Positions 11,080 through 24,520 are shown, numbered from the stretch's first letter. The stretch: DNA of 64,000 bases from Climacteris rufus (GCA_013398175.1 VZRZ01004576.1:1546877-1610876), one strand, 5' to 3'. Notes: generated by a model from the sequence alone, not told the origin. Numbers and translations are program-made.

Positions 11080-11460
11080 TATATGTTACTGTTCAATAAT
11101 TTATTTAGATTTTTATACAAAAATTTCGGCGCCCAGCGCAGAGCCTAGGCGTGACATTCGCCAGGCTCGGTGGCAGTCGGGCTGCTCGTAAATGGAGGCC
11201 TTTCTGCGGAACAGCGAGAGGCAAAAGGCCTTGTGTCACCCAGTTATGTAAGACACAATCTCGCCTGAAAATGCACAATGAATCGGGAAGGATTTATGTA
11301 ATTAATTGACCAGTCTTAACCTGTTATCGTGATGTAAGGAATTTGGAACTCATTAATTTGGGCCCTGACAGATTTCATATTAGAGCTGGCAAATATGGAT
11401 TGAGCCTCTTATTCTTGTAGCAGCTGGAATTTCCATGACAGTGAGGATTAGTGAAGAAGA
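11080..11460. promoter_or_regulatory. Candidate conserved non-coding element beside the CpG island
   Basis: The composition changes at about 11070 from CpG island to a mosaic of homeodomain-like cores (TTAATTGACC, ATTTATGTAATTAATTGA, CATTAATTTGGG) mixed with preserved CpG-containing segments (TCTGCGGAACAGCGAG, ATCTCGCCTG, TTATCGTGATGTAAGG). No frame is open across it and no repeat is evident. That texture is typical of vertebrate developmental enhancers. Conservation was not tested, so this is a judgement by eye. Confidence 0.35.
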
Positions 11461-11469
11461 CCTATTGCT

Positions 11470-12876
11470 CAAGTCAAACTGCCTCTTTTGTAATCAGCAG
11501 CCCTGCTCTGCATTAAAGGGGTAATGGGAAAGAGGGAAAAAAAATAAATACAGAAAGGAAAAAAAAAAAAAAGGGAAATGTATTCATGTATGGAGCAGAG
11601 CAAGGGAGGGAGAGGAGGGATGTATTCCTGAAGAGCACAGGCATCAGAGTGGGGCTTTCCCAGCTCCATGACAATGAAAATGCCACAAAGGGAGCCCTGG
11701 GCTAATGGAAAGGGAAAATGCCTGGAGGACAGGTCTGTACCAACAGCATGGGCCTTGTTGCCTCTCGGGCAGACCTTCAGATGGAGCCTCCCGGGAGCCA
11801 CCGAGCACTTGGGGTCACAGTGTCAAAGGTGCTGGGAACAGGGTCTGGGCTGCCAAGAGTTGGAGCGATTTAGGAAAAGAGTGGGTTAGGTCATGATCCT
11901 GGGGAAGGCAGGACTGGGAGGTTCCTGTCTTTTAGCCTGGACCGTGGCACCCTTCCCCATGGGGAAAAGGATGCTCAGGGTGGGTAAGAACTAGGTCTGG
12001 AGACAAGGACAGACCTCCATGCAGCCATGGCAAGGGTGACTCTGCACATGATACGCCTCAACTTCCCAAGTACAAAGACAAGAGTAAGAAAAGTCCTTTT
12101 GTCTGCTGGTTTGTGACAACCTCTCAGTATGGTTGTTCATGGTGCCTGGCTGGGGAGGGCCCTTATCCCATTATCATTTCTTGGCATTGATGTAGTAGTA
12201 ATAACATTGAGTGCAGTCTGTATGGAAACAATCTACAAGCTTTTATTTTCTCTCCTGGCAACCTGTTAATGACTGCCCTGGTAGTGAATACAGTTGTTAG
12301 CAGTGACATTAAAAGGTTTTCATAAGACATCATCATATTTCTACATGCTGTTTACCTACTCTTGTGATAAATGCCATGCAGAGATGGAGGAGTTTTTTTC
12401 CTTTTCCCGTTGTTTCCTTGCTTTATGCCATTTGGTAGTTGAACATTTCCCCTTCACTGTTTGCTGTTGTGAAGAGAAGGGAAAAGTCAGAAAATGGGTA
12501 TGGACAGTAAACCCACAATTGTTTGCAAAGTCTGTAAAGTCAAACACAGATGAAAAATAAAACACAACTCATAAGGCCTATGTGGCTCAAATAATCTGGA
12601 CATCTTTGACCATGTGCATATTGGCCTTGATGTCCACCATTATTTTGGGATGATTAATGAATCCTGGCACTAAAATGTGAGTATTCAGTCCTAAATTTGG
12701 GAATCTCCCCAGAGTTAAGCACTTGGTGCTGGAGACCTTCCCTTACCACACTGTAAACTTGAAGAATAGCTACTGTCTTACTTGGGGGTGTAGATCTAGC
12801 TCCATTGTAGCCTTTACCTTATAGCCTTGGAGTTGTTAGCCAATAATCTGGATCATAGCTTTGATTTCCTTGATGT
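11470..12876. other. Intergenic, no gene seen
   Basis: Mixed composition with A-rich stretches at 11538-11575. The open frames present are short, overlap on both strands and lack splice or family support. Confidence 0.5.
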
Positions 12877-12967
12877 AAAAAAAACCAAAAACCAAAAACA
12901 AAAACAAAAAAAAACCCCCACCAAAACAAACAAAAAAACCAAACAATCAGAAACCAAAAAACAAAAC
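12877..12967. repeat. A-rich low-complexity tract (AAAAAC/AAAACC type)
   Basis: About 90 bases of A runs interrupted by single or double C, one strand almost without G or T. The lysine/threonine/glutamine-rich frame over it (12827-13204) is a by-product of composition. Confidence 0.9.
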
Positions 12968-14064
12968 TCCAGAGTAATAGATTGCAATTTGATTGTGCTC
13001 CTTCAAATAATGTATTTTGTCTTACTGTCTCCTGATAAATTAAAAAATCTTCACACATGTCAACTATCTCACATTTTCCCAAAGGTAGAGAATAATTTAT
13101 CTTTTATGATGGTACACCCAACTCAACCGTTGTCTCAGCCAGTTTATCTTTGCTTTTTTAATGATCAGGAGCAGCAAACCACTCAGGTACTGCTGCAGCT
13201 ATAGGTTTTGTTCAAAGGTTCCTCTTGTTAAAATGTTGATCAGGAACAGGTAATTTCCATGTTAAATGTGCCAGCATATGTCTGAGCTTAGAATTATTTC
13301 AAATGGCAATAAAAAACATTTTAAAGTTTAAATGGATACTGTAATTACAAGACTTTGCACTTTCTCTGATTTCTTCCCCTGGTTATATTTAAAATATGCT
13401 TGAGTGGTAGAACTTCCCTGTGATACCTATGATTTTGAGTGCTTGCAAAATTACTACTAATGTCTTATTTGGTGTATTTTTTTGGCTTGTAGGTAAGAAA
13501 ACAGTCATCAGATGAGATGAGTATTTTGTCAGATTCTTACACTATTTTTATTCATTGATGGTTATCAGAAAGCAAGGGAAAAATTATACAGACAGCTGAA
13601 TACAGACAAAACCCACACTTAAGCCTATTGAACAAAAATATATTTGCTTCAGATATTTCTTAACTTGCAACAATACCAGAGGACTTTTTTAGTTTATGTG
13701 CAAATACTAAATGCAGATTTCACAGCAAAAGTGGTTAAGACATATCAAACACTGATTCAGTTGAAGTCAGTGATAAAAACTTTGTGCTGCTTTTGCTGAG
13801 GGTTAAAAAACTGTCTTCTGAATGGCACTCAGATTAAAAATGACATTCTTGTTTGAACCAATAGGTGGCCTTTTTGAATGTACTATAGTAATTTTTCTCT
13901 TGAAAACAGAAAAATGTCTGCTTTGAAAGAGAGAACATTTTAAGACAGTAATTTTCAAACACAGTGATTTTTTTTTGTTTCTGAGAGACAATAGATAGAT
14001 GAAGTTCTGGATTTATTTCCTGTTTTTGGTGTACTTATGCTTATGTTAAGTCATGAGTGTTTTT
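12968..14064. other. Intergenic, no gene seen
   Basis: AT-rich unique sequence; no exon-like frame, RNA gene or repeat was recognised. Confidence 0.5.
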
Positions 14065-14328
14065 AGAATCATAGAATGAGTTGGGTTGGAAGGGACTTTA
14101 AAGACCATCCTGTTCCAACCCCCTTCCCATGGGCAGGGACACTTCCACTAGACCAGTTTGCTCAAACCCCACCCAGTCTGGCCTTGAACACTTCTGGAGA
14201 TGAGGCATCCACAACTTCCCTGGGCAACCTGTTCCAATGTCTCATCACCCTCAGAGTAAAGAATATCTTCCTAATATAGAATCTGAACTTAACCTCTTTT
14301 GCTTTAAAGCCATTTCCTTTGTCCTAAG
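14065..14328 (-). mobile_element. CR1 LINE, 5'-truncated copy
   Basis: The + strand begins AGAATCATAGAATGAGTTGG, then TTGGAAGGGACTTTAAAGA, and continues with CTGGGCAACCTGTTCCAATG, CACCCTCAGAGTAAAGAA and TTTGTCCTAAGTGATCA. This is the reverse complement of the CR1 3' end, whose terminal octamers (ATTCTATG) fall at the left edge. The copy is therefore on the minus strand with its 3' end at 14065, and is truncated at 14328. At 264 bp it is a typical dead-on-arrival fragment with no reverse-transcriptase coding capacity. CR1 does not end in poly(A) and usually makes no clear target duplication. Confidence 0.9.
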
Positions 14329-17300
14329 TGATCAATAATAGTGATGATAAAGTGGACTGTAAAGTCTATCCTTGCTTTTTTCTATGTTCATGCTTTCAAA
14401 ATGTCATATATTTCCAATTTCTAAGATCTCTTGTAAGTTTTTTCTTGTTATTTACACAGTTAATGAAAACTGTTTCAAAAGAACAGTATCTCCTTGTGCA
14501 TCAGAAAGGGAGCACTTGTGATTTTTCTGAAGTCACTTCTCTCAGCCAAGTGTCAGAAATCTTGATTCTGTTTTATTTCCTATATAATCAATACATTCTC
14601 AAAAGGTTTCCACAAGGAAAAGGCAGTCAGCAGCCAGCGGTGGCCAAGCCTCTTAATGGTCTGAGTCAGATGAGGGTGTTAAAAACTTGAAAACGCAGCC
14701 CTGAGTTCTTCATAACATTCCCCACTTGGGCCTGGATGAGGTATTTTAGCAGCTCATTCCCTGAGTTATGTTTTTCTGGACACATGATCATTTCTTGAAG
14801 TTGGTTGGGTTTTTTCCCAGGTTTTGGGCTGGTGTTTTTATCCCTGTGTGGGAATGAAGCCAGAAAGTGTGGGGCTGAGAGCTGGGCAGGTCTCCCAGGA
14901 GAGGGGCATCACCCTGTTCGTGTCTTGCCCTTGCAGTCTACTTTCAGCATTTGCTGGTGGCCCCTGTCCAAGAGCAGATTCAGAGTCACAGGACCTGCTG
15001 GTTTGACCCAGTTCTTACTTTTCTTGAAGGTAACAGCTGTAACACAGAACTTGGTCTGGACCCAGCACTGATCCCATGAAATTGGGCTTTAATTGGTGTG
15101 GGACAAGCGTTCACCCACAGGGTCCAGGGTTCCTGTGTTCCCATTTGTGTCTGCACACCACTTTTTACTTTTGATGATTATTTGGAGGCTCTGTGTGTTG
15201 AATGATGAGACTGATGAGACTGAGGCACTGAAAGTGTGGGGAGAGCTTTTCTTAGAAGCTAACAGTGACCTAGGGAAGTTGGTTCCTAACCAAATTTAGT
15301 TGCTCTCACTCATTCCCTGGAGAAGCCCATCGCTCTGTGATGTGCAAGAGCCTTGGGAGACCTGGTCCTGTGACAGAAAAGTAACTGTATGAATGTCCAC
15401 CTTGAGACAGTAGTACTCAGCCCCAAGAAATAACTTTGTTGGAAGAGTAACCTATTTATAGCAATAGGATAGCTTCTTATTATATGGAAAGAAATGCCCT
15501 CTAAGTGCTGTTTATATAAACCTTCTATTTTACTACTCTTTCCTTCTGTCTAAAAGGCCCCAAAGTTGTGCTACTTCTAATGATCTAAGGCATTAGGAGA
15601 GGAGGTTCTAAGGATATGAATGTCTTTCCATAAAAATGCTGCCCATTTGGTCACACACAAAAAGAAGTCTGAAAGCAAATTTGGCTCCTGGGTGGGTGGT
15701 TTGAATTTTGCTGGGATGTCAACGTCCACCTTGGCACCAGAGGCCAGACATCACGGGCTGGATATAGGAAGTTAATAATTTGTCTATGTTTATGATAAAG
15801 CTTTCCTGTCCAGAGTCTCAAAGCCTTTTGCAATGAAGAATTAATTCAGCCTTACAATAAACAGGATCTACTATTTTACATCCGAGGAACCTGAGGAACA
15901 GTGAGGTGATCATGATGCACAGGGCATCTCTCGCAGATAAGGGAGGAAGAATGTTCCTCCTGCTGCTGGGCTCCACTGCTTTACCTGCTGGGAGGGACAA
16001 AGTGCCACACTCCTTGTGAAAATCTCACCCCAGCTATCAGCAATCCAAAGAGGTAGCAGAGGGGTCCCAGTTTTTGATGTTTGACTTGAAACACCCAAAA
16101 GGGATTTGCATTTTGCTTCCCATCTCTGTGCACTCTGGCACTTGGAAACCAAATTCCCTCTGGCATCTATTGCATTTGAAAATTTTGGGCTAATTATCTT
16201 TTGGGTTGCAGCATTCATAACAGAGATTTATGTGTATTTTGGAAAAAGAAAGTTACTAACTCTTCTTACTAATTAAAAAAAACCGGAGGTGAGAAGAGAG
16301 AGGCAATTAGGGTACCTTGTTTAGTTTGGTTAAATAAGCAGCACTGACAGGATTGTCTCTGAGGGACACTTGCAGAAGTGCTGTGGTCTTGTTGATATTA
16401 GACGCTGTTATCATTGGAACTGGACTGAAGGAAACAGAGCTGATGTTACCAAAAAGTATAGAAAAGATTGATTTTGGCCAGATCTTTCAGTCTCTACTCA
16501 TCCATCCATGACAGTAGTTACGAAAACAATTTGGGACTGCTAGCAGGAGTAAAGATCGCTTGTGTGAGCGAGCACTGCAAACTTCCCTTACCAAAGTTGT
16601 GTTGCCTGTTCAGCTGATTTCAGCAGACCTCCTTCTGTGTGAATTTATTTTGCTGGTGGGATGTCAGACCTGGCCTTTCATAAGTAAAAGCAATTCTCAA
16701 ATACTGACTTAAAATACAAGTATTATAGGTAAATATAATTTTCTAGATTACAGCAACACATTTAATTAAATCCAAGCAGAATCTTTTAAGGTTCACATTT
16801 TGCTTTCTGACCAGATCTTTTTCTCGGGGTGGTGACTGAGACACTTCACCAGAAGGCTCTGCAAACTTATCCTTAATTCTGTATTGTTTGTAGAAAGTGA
16901 CGATGACTTCTGAGCAGGAGATGAAGACTGTGCCAAGGACAGGGCATTGTGCTGTTCCTGGAGCTTTACTGGCTCTTCCCTCCCACTTTGTTCCTTACTA
17001 ATCACAATGGCTTCCTACAACACATTTATCAGGGCAGGCCACTCCTGTAAATGAGAGAGGTTTTGTCCTTTCCAAAAGCCAGAAGTACAATGTTATCTTT
17101 CCTCTTTCCCACAGAAGAGAGCCATTAGGAAATTCCTTGATTTAGTTTGTCCCTCCTTGTTCCTGGATGATGTTGGAGCCATTGTGAAAAGATGAGACTT
17201 ATGTTTCCTTCTGAAGATGGCAAACTCATTGATGCTTTGGATTGATGAGCTGGATGTGCCCTGATGCCTTGCATCCTGTAAGGAGAAGAGTATTCTGGGC

Positions 17301-17880
17301 TACTTTAGGGCTTGGGAGTCCACAAAGAATTTTGCTGATCTGAGAACTGAGTACTTGGTACTTTTCTGGGTACAACACAAGGAAGCAGAGATCTGAATGT
17401 TAAATTTAGTGAAACACGATTTGGGGAGTCAGTTCGTGGCAGTGGTGGTGTTGTGCTAGCACTAATTCATAACCATCAACCTTAGGACCCCCTGAATTTT
17501 CTTTAAAGGCAGGACCCAAATTCACCCGTGGGAATTGCTGTTCCTAAGGAAGGTTCCTCTGGCAGTTCTCTGTTTCTCTGTCTGCCATAGCATTTAGGAC
17601 ATGGATGGGGCTCCTGGCTGAAGCTCTCCCGACACAACAAAGGGAGACTACATTGGCTGTGGGTAGTGTCAGGGATCTCAGCAGCAGGAGAGTCACCTCC
17701 CTTGCTCATTCCCTGTTTTTTTACATGGTTTTGCTCTGTCCAAATTTCCCCCCAGGAAATGGTGCTTTGGAGCCTGCTGAGAGATGTGTGCTGAACTCTG
17801 CCACTTGAATGCATGATGGTTTGCAGCTCCCCTGACAGATCTGAGGAGTTCAAGCTTTCCTCTCAGTTAGGCAGGTATTC
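14329..17880. other. Intergenic, no gene seen
   Basis: Unique sequence of moderate GC. Several 60-120 codon frames occur on both strands, but they overlap each other and show no domain, splice context or repeat identity. Confidence 0.5.
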
Positions 17881-17884
17881 ATAC

Positions 17885-18190
17885 TGTGCGCATGCAGAAA
17901 CTCTACAGACAGATAAAAGATTTTACCTCTCGCGAGTCACAGATTAACAACCAAACCATCCTCACTTACAGAAGTCATCCCCTGGGGTCAGAAGAACCAT
18001 TTGTGTTAGCAAGAGAGGCGAGACCTCCCAAGATGTGCCAAAATGATGCTGAGATGAAATTGCTCCGCTCTTCCCGGGAGGGCCCGCAGCGTCTCGCAGG
18101 GTCGGCTCCATAAATTGTGTGTTCTTCAGGGCAAGGACCTTGCCCTCCGATTTGTCTGGGAAGAATGTGTTCCCTGCACCATACCACAAA
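17885..18190. promoter_or_regulatory. Weak candidate conserved element
   Basis: A locally CpG-bearing block in otherwise CpG-poor sequence (CTCTCGCGAGTCAC, GAGGCGAGACC, TTCCCGGGAGGGCCCGCAGC, CGATTTGTC), with AGATTAACAA nearby. CTCGCGAG at 17928-17935 is a palindrome resembling the TCTCGCGAGA promoter element. It could be an enhancer or the start of a non-coding transcript. Confidence 0.22.
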
Positions 18191-20552
18191 TAATAAATAA
18201 CTGCTTTGGCTGCTGGCTGGGCTTGGGATTATGAGTCAATTCTCCCTCCTGATTCATTTCTTGTTCCGAGATAGCAGCACTGCAGTTTTGCTGGAGGATG
18301 TCAGTGCTGGTGTTAGCCCCCTGCTCTTCCCTTGCTCACAGTAAGGCAACTGTCATCTCTTGTCTGCAGCATACTTTACATCACTGAGGAAGAATATTAA
18401 TAAGATTTCCAAAAGGCTTGCTGCCACTTTTGGTGGAAATATTTCCTGCAAAGGATGTGCAGCAAAACTCCCAGGAGACAGATGGAGAAAACCCTCCCAC
18501 CGAGAAGAGCTGGTGTCATCCAATTTCATTGTCTCTGTGTCACTGCAACCCCCTGTGACTCTGACACACTGCACTGTGCTGCTCTAGCTTGTGCTGCTCA
18601 ATGTAATTTCCTTGGTTGAACATCTTTATTTTAGAATTGTAACAAGGTTTTAACTAGTTTCCCTATGCCTAACTGGTGGCTGTTTGCTGTTTAAATAACA
18701 GTCTCTTTCGCGTTCTGGTCAGCTAGACTTCTGCTTTTACCATTTGCTTTTGCATCACGTTAAAAAAAAACCAAACAACCTTAAATGCTATATTTCCATG
18801 TAGGTTAAGGGCTCAGGATCTCAACAGTTCGTGTGATAAGGAAACCAGGAATACCCCTTGTCAGTGAGTAATGAACACATGTAGTCCAGCAGTCAAGAAA
18901 AGAAGGCAGACATAGAGAAGGCCAGTATTAGGCAATGAGGCCTGAAGATTACTAGATGTGTTTCTTCTGGTGAAGCTGACAGAGAGTCGGTGTTACTACA
19001 GAATTGCCAGGAGTGCCCTTTGAAAAGCAGTGGGCAGCCTTGTGGTTTCTTAGCTGTGTCTCTCACTTGCTGCCTTTGCACCCAAGCCTGTGCTGGGAGG
19101 TCCTGCGTGTGGCCACCCCTGCCCTGCTCCGGCGGGACACTGTGCTGCCACTGCCCCTTGCTGGGGACACCCTCCTCTCTGTGAGCAGCTCCAGCAGGGT
19201 GCAGCTCTGCCAGGGGCACCTTGTCACGTGTGCCCACCATCAGCACAGGGGAGACAGGCTGCCTTTTCCAGGTCTGCTCCTGAGAACACCCCTTAAATGC
19301 AATCTGGGCATCCTCAGTTTGTGGACGTAAGCAGGGCTGCTTTCTAAATTAAGGGATGAAGTGTAAATAAATAAGGCTTTTAATGCAGAAAACCCCATAA
19401 TGTTAGTCTTTGAAGAGCTCCCATTAGATGCTGGCGATCTCAAGCCAATTCAGCAGCTGCATTTGCAGGTCTTGACCTTTGTTGTTTTTATCTTCTTTGG
19501 GTTCAGGGAGACAACTCTTAAACGGAATTAGGAGTCTGTAAGCTGGCTCTGTATTTTTAAGCGGATGTTCATCTGCTTGACCAACAGATTATCATACGTT
19601 TTATTGCTCTTTTATGCATCATAGAGATATATTTATATAGTTGAACAAGCGTAATACTTTAGAAAGTTCGAGTAATATATCAATTGCATCATCCAGGCAT
19701 AACTTTTAATATGGAGCAGTGATATTGCTTGGTGTATTCAAATAATAAATCCCTAACTACTGTGTAAGGCACATTGAGTTTTTGTTTCATTTTGTTTTCA
19801 GATTGAAACCAGGAAGCTAATGTACATGAGTTGGCCTGTTCTGAATCTTTGTCATCTTAGACAGCCCTGCTTATTGCTAGCTCATTTCACAGAGATCTAT
19901 TTCAAATCAACTCATAAATTATTAATAGTACATGTGTAGGTCAGAGAGATGCTAACCCTGACAATCACACCCTAATATTCTCTCTTTAGCATCAGAAATA
20001 AGAAAGGAGATGTGAATAATCAATATTCAACAACCATGGTACATCTCATACAGATATGGTATATGCACTTAGAAAAAAAAAACCACATCTTTGCAAAACC
20101 TGTCAGGCTGGCATTAATCTTGCATGATGAATAATGTGGCAATCTATGAATTTTTAACACCTTTAAAATGATAAAATTGTGAGATGTGATATCCAAAAGT
20201 AAATTTGTTCAAATTGGAGAATATTTTTGATCAAATGGAGATATTGAATAATGTGTAGAGAAATATTTAAACATCAATTTAAATTGCACAGCAGGCAAGA
20301 CAGTTTGTACGGCTTTGTGACTGGGAGCAGCTTTCCGTCACAAATAATTCGCCTGCAGATTTAATTATAACCCAAAGCTTAAGCAGTAACTCTTCTGAGA
20401 AGAGCCCTAACTCTAGAGGCCCTGAGCAGTTCCTGGGGCTGTCTGGCAGCTCTTGTCCCCCAGCCATCACCAGCATAGGAAGGGCCACATGGTTCCTTGC
20501 CTTGCCTGATTCCTGCTGTGCAATGCCCTCTGCAGAAAATGCCACTGAAACC
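18191..20552. other. Intergenic; AT-rich block at 19.56-20.28 kb
   Basis: No gene recognised. The part from 19560 to 20280 is strongly AT-rich with many ATTA/TAAT cores and few simple repeats (for example TATCATACGTTTTATTGC), a texture seen in some conserved non-coding elements but also in neutral DNA. A CTCF-like CCAGCAGGGTGCAG is at 19191-19204. Confidence 0.4.
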
Positions 20553-20892
20553 AGAGTGGGATGCTCCCAGGGAGGATGGAACACCAAAACCGGAGCGGGA
20601 TGCTCCCAGGGAGCATGGAATGCCAAAACCAGAGTGGGATGCTCCCAGGGAGGATGGAACACCAAAACCAGAGTGGGATGCTCCCAGGGAGGATGGAACA
20701 CCAAAACCGGAGTGAGATGCTCCCAGGGAGCATGGAATGCCAAAACCGGAGTGGGATGCTCCCAGGGAGGATGGAATGCCAAAACCGGAGTGGGATGCTC
20801 CCAGGGAGGATGGAACACCAAAACCGGAGTGGGATGCTCCCAGGGAGCATGGAATGCCACAACCGGAGTGGGATGCTCCCAGGGAGGATTTA
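20553..20892. repeat. 39-bp minisatellite, about 8.7 copies
   Basis: Tandem units of 39 bases whose core is GTGGGATGCTCCCAGGGAG followed by a variable GATGGAACACC or CATGGAATGCC and CAAAACC. The two variants are interspersed (A B A A B, hybrid, A B, then a degenerate last unit starting GATTTAACAC), which points to unequal exchange or gene-conversion-like mixing. Because 39 is a multiple of three, several frames stay open: KPEWDAPREDGTP repeats on + and PWEHPTPVLAFHP repeats on -. I see no start, splice or family support for translation. Confidence 0.97.
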
Positions 20893-23800
20893 ACACAGCG
20901 GCAGAAAGGGGCAGGAGCAGAATTTCACCTTTTATTTGCAGCAGGGCTGAATCCTGGAGGTGGAGTGCATGCAGGGCTCTTGGCTACCCCAGGGCACCAC
21001 CAGCACGCCCCAGTGAGCAGGATCAGGCCCTTGCTCAGCTGATAGTGCTTGGTGGAAGAGGGCAAGTTCCGGTTTTCAGTCTGGAAAAAAATGAACCACT
21101 AATATATAGGAAATAATGGGATGGATGCTGTCCTGCCTGAAGTTCAGTACAAATTTGTTGTTGACATTCATGGGGACAGGATCAGACTTTACATTTGAAG
21201 TCACCTGCCTCTGACAAACTGCCTGACAAACACTAAACCAAAATGCTTCATTTAGAAACTGTCAAAAGGGAATTAGTAACCTTTTATACTTATTAAAATT
21301 GTTATGTGTGTTCCTGTAAAGGGACTAGAGAGCAGCTGGACAGTTTAATTTTCACTCTATGCAAAATAAAAATGACACTCAAGAATTTTAGCTATTTTTT
21401 AAAATCCTTCTAATGAAAGCATTTTATTTTATTCCATTTTTATTGAACAGAAAATAAGATGTGTTTGTTTCCCCAGATTTGAGGAGAATTAACATGTATC
21501 TGATTGTTAATATTTGATCCTTCTTTAATTATTTATGGTATCAAGGAATGAATCTGTCAAGTAAATAATGAAATGCGTACATGCAGCATATGTAATTAGG
21601 TTAGGTGCATAAATCCAAAGTGTTCACTTTATAGTTGTCAGTGCAAAATTTATTAATAATGAGAAATGCTAAGTGAAGAAAATTCCTAACAGTCTACTCA
21701 TTAGTGTAGGTTAGAGGAGTTGCCAAAAGGGAAAGTTATCATTCCTCTCTTACTGTATTTCATCATTCCAGAATGTTAGTAAATCGCTATATATTTTCCT
21801 CATCTCTGCTTCAAATGTGTAATAAGAGCAGACTTTAAGTATTGTCAGTAAGGTGCACTTTGTCATCACTCTGCAGACAGCTGTCGAAGTAGAGGGAGTT
21901 TGCAGCTTTGTGTAGTTCAAAGCCAATGTTATACCCCAGTCCTGCTTGCCTTGGGACACAGGAGTTCCCAAGTGTTTAATAGAGTGACCTGTGTTTATCT
22001 CCTGGCACTTTGGGACTGGAGGCGATGAGTGAGTGCTTGTGCACCAGCACAAATACGACTGTACATTCGTCAGGGGGTAGGACACAGGCAGCACAAAATG
22101 GTGGGTGATGCAGCGTGTGTTTGCTTGTGCTGTGTGTCACCTCCTGCCTTAGCAGAAGTCACACAGACACAGTCTTCACACAGTGTGTGTCTGCCTAGGA
22201 CACACATGGATTAGAAAAGCTCAGCTTTTACAGGTCCAAATTTGTAGCCAGGTGTAGCAACACGAGACCGCCTATTTCGACCTGAGTGATGCACCTGAGT
22301 ACTTCTTGTGATTTGGTCCACACAATCACAAACCTTCATGTATTGCCAAGGGCAAGGAGCTGTGTGGCTGTGCCTGGACCCAGGAGTATACAAGCCAAAC
22401 AAATAGGCTTTAAAAGCGGGCCTATGTCCCATATCATTCCTACCACCCCTTCGCCTTAGCTTGCTATCGAGTTGTTTCTGCTTTTTGCAGATTAAGGAAA
22501 AAATGGTTCTAGCTAATAAAAAACAAAACAAAATTAATCTGCGAGTTTCTGCCTTCTGGGGTCTGAGAAGAATGTATAAGAGAGATGAAACACCTGTTTG
22601 AGACAGAGAACTGTCATTGTGGGACCACAAAAAATCTTTCTCAATCCCAAAAGGTATTTTTCAGAGCTCCCTCTCTGAAAGAAGATTTGATTGCTAAATG
22701 CATATTTAAAACAATCTTTCAATATCATTTTGAAGCTTATCATTATCACAAGCACTTCATGGGCTAATTCTCTCTATCCAAGGATAGGCATTTACCCCAG
22801 CTCACTTTTGCTGTGGAAAATTAGATATCTAGTCTGAATTAGTCATCTGGGCTCCCTTCGCAGTCGTTGAGATTCATCCCAGCCTGAAACTGGTGCTCGA
22901 GGCTAAGCCTAAGATACAGGAGGTGAATCACTCTCTGGAGACACTGGCTCTCTGCTTGGGAAGCAGAAAGCTGATGCTGGAAGCCTAACTTTGAGTCTGC
23001 TACAGGAGATGAGCTGAATCCCACACTATGCATATGGATCTGACTTCTACTGGGGATCTTAAAGGGAAGGTCAGCAAATGATGACCCTGAGGAACCTGAA
23101 GCTCTCAGAGACTGACCACGCAATCACAGCAAAGTGTTTATGCTGGCTGTGCCTTTTTTTTCCAAAACGTTAAAATAAAGAGGGCTGGATCTGCTGATCA
23201 GCAGTAGTCTGACCTAAGTCTGGGCTGTCACTGAGGGCCCCCAACTGAAGCTGCATAGCTGTATCTGTATCCCTCACTTCTGCTGGCCTCAGCATCCACA
23301 CAGCACAGCAGGCAGCTGCTTTGAGAGCTGATTTGGCTGAGCACAAGTCTTTGGGGGGTGTCACAGTGTAACTTTTCATTTTCAGAGATCTAGCTGACCA
23401 TGCAGCCCCATAGTCACTAGTGCTGGCACAAGGGAGAAAGAAGATGGGAAGGCAGCAGTTGCCGACGTTGTGGGGTGGCAGGGTTGCTGCTGCTGGTAGT
23501 GGTGCAAAATTAAACAGATTGTGAAACTGAACCCTGAGAAAAAGGATGCTGACAGCCATTCATTAAATTTTGTATCATGCTGTTAGATTTTAATCACAGC
23601 ATTTTGGATCAGAATCACAAATCCTCTTATCTGCCAGTAAGAACTTCTTTCAAGCTTAACGTTTTTATGCCCCATATAGGATGCAACAATATTCATCTCT
23701 GCTAGTCAAGCTTAGAAATGCATTAAACTGTCCAACCAGAAAATCAGGAACAGGCATTTAGTGATGCAAAATGGTCATTCTGCAACCTAATGCCTAAGGG

Positions 23801-24134
23801 ACAGATCAGTCATCGCAGACTCCCACTTCTGCCTGAAAAGACCAATTAGGTGACTCTGTCTATTCAACTATCAATACAGGATTGTTCCCAACAGTATATT
23901 CCCCTGTGCTTTACCCACTCTAATTTTAAATTACTCAAGTGCCAAGACTTCTATCGCTTCCCTGGGGTGACCATTACACAACTGAAGGCCTCACTGTGAG
24001 GAAATGTTTTCTGGTATTCTGCCTATGCTTACACTCATCCCTTTTTACCTAGTTACATGTTCTTGAACAGCTCTACCTTCTTTTATAGCCACATCATTGC
24101 AAAACATAATGAGAGTTACCACCCCCACACCTTC
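20893..24134. other. Intergenic, no gene seen
   Basis: Mostly unique sequence. The part 21230-21760 is AT-rich and repeat-poor. No coding signal was accepted. Confidence 0.5.
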
Positions 24135-24155
24135 TTTTTTTTTTTTTTTTTTTTT
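24135..24155. repeat. (T)21 homopolymer
   Basis: Uninterrupted run of 21 T after CACACCTTC. It may be a slippage product or the tail of an old minus-strand insertion; no insertion body was recognised. Confidence 0.9.
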
Positions 24156-24496
24156 GTATAATGATTCCTAGGCAGTAAACACATAAAGGAAAAGTCAATT
24201 ATTTCAACTACTGGTTATCATTATTGGCCATGTTCCAGGGCTGAGGTGCCCTGATCATTTGGCATTGAACAAAGTTGCTCCAAGAGGAAGAGTTTTCTGT
24301 GTGCATCCTTTGAGGAAGGATGATAAAGGCTGAACAAAAGAAAATCTTGAAAAAAAACCCCACCAGCTTCTGGTGTTATGTATTACTGTGGAAAGAGGAG
24401 TTTGCTAGTCACACAGTAGAGTTTCCTAATGACAAATAATTAGGATAAAACTCATCACAAGAAGACCTTAAGGCTTAATCTGTATTTCTGGGTTTT

Positions 24497-24520
24497 GGTA
24501 GGTAGGTAGGTAGGTAGGTA
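24497..24520. repeat. (GGTA)6 microsatellite
   Basis: Six perfect GGTA units. Confidence 0.95.

Noticed and set aside
10224..11191. Long ORFs on both strands across the CpG island
   Set aside because: Most of their length is undetermined bases in the gap, and the rest is GC-rich sequence open in several frames.
20553..20892. CRISPR array
   Set aside because: The units are directly adjacent with no unique spacers, and the genome is eukaryotic.
20279..20896. 205-codon minus-strand ORF with 13-residue repeats
   Set aside because: It is produced by a 39-bp minisatellite whose period is a multiple of three; other frames on both strands are open too.
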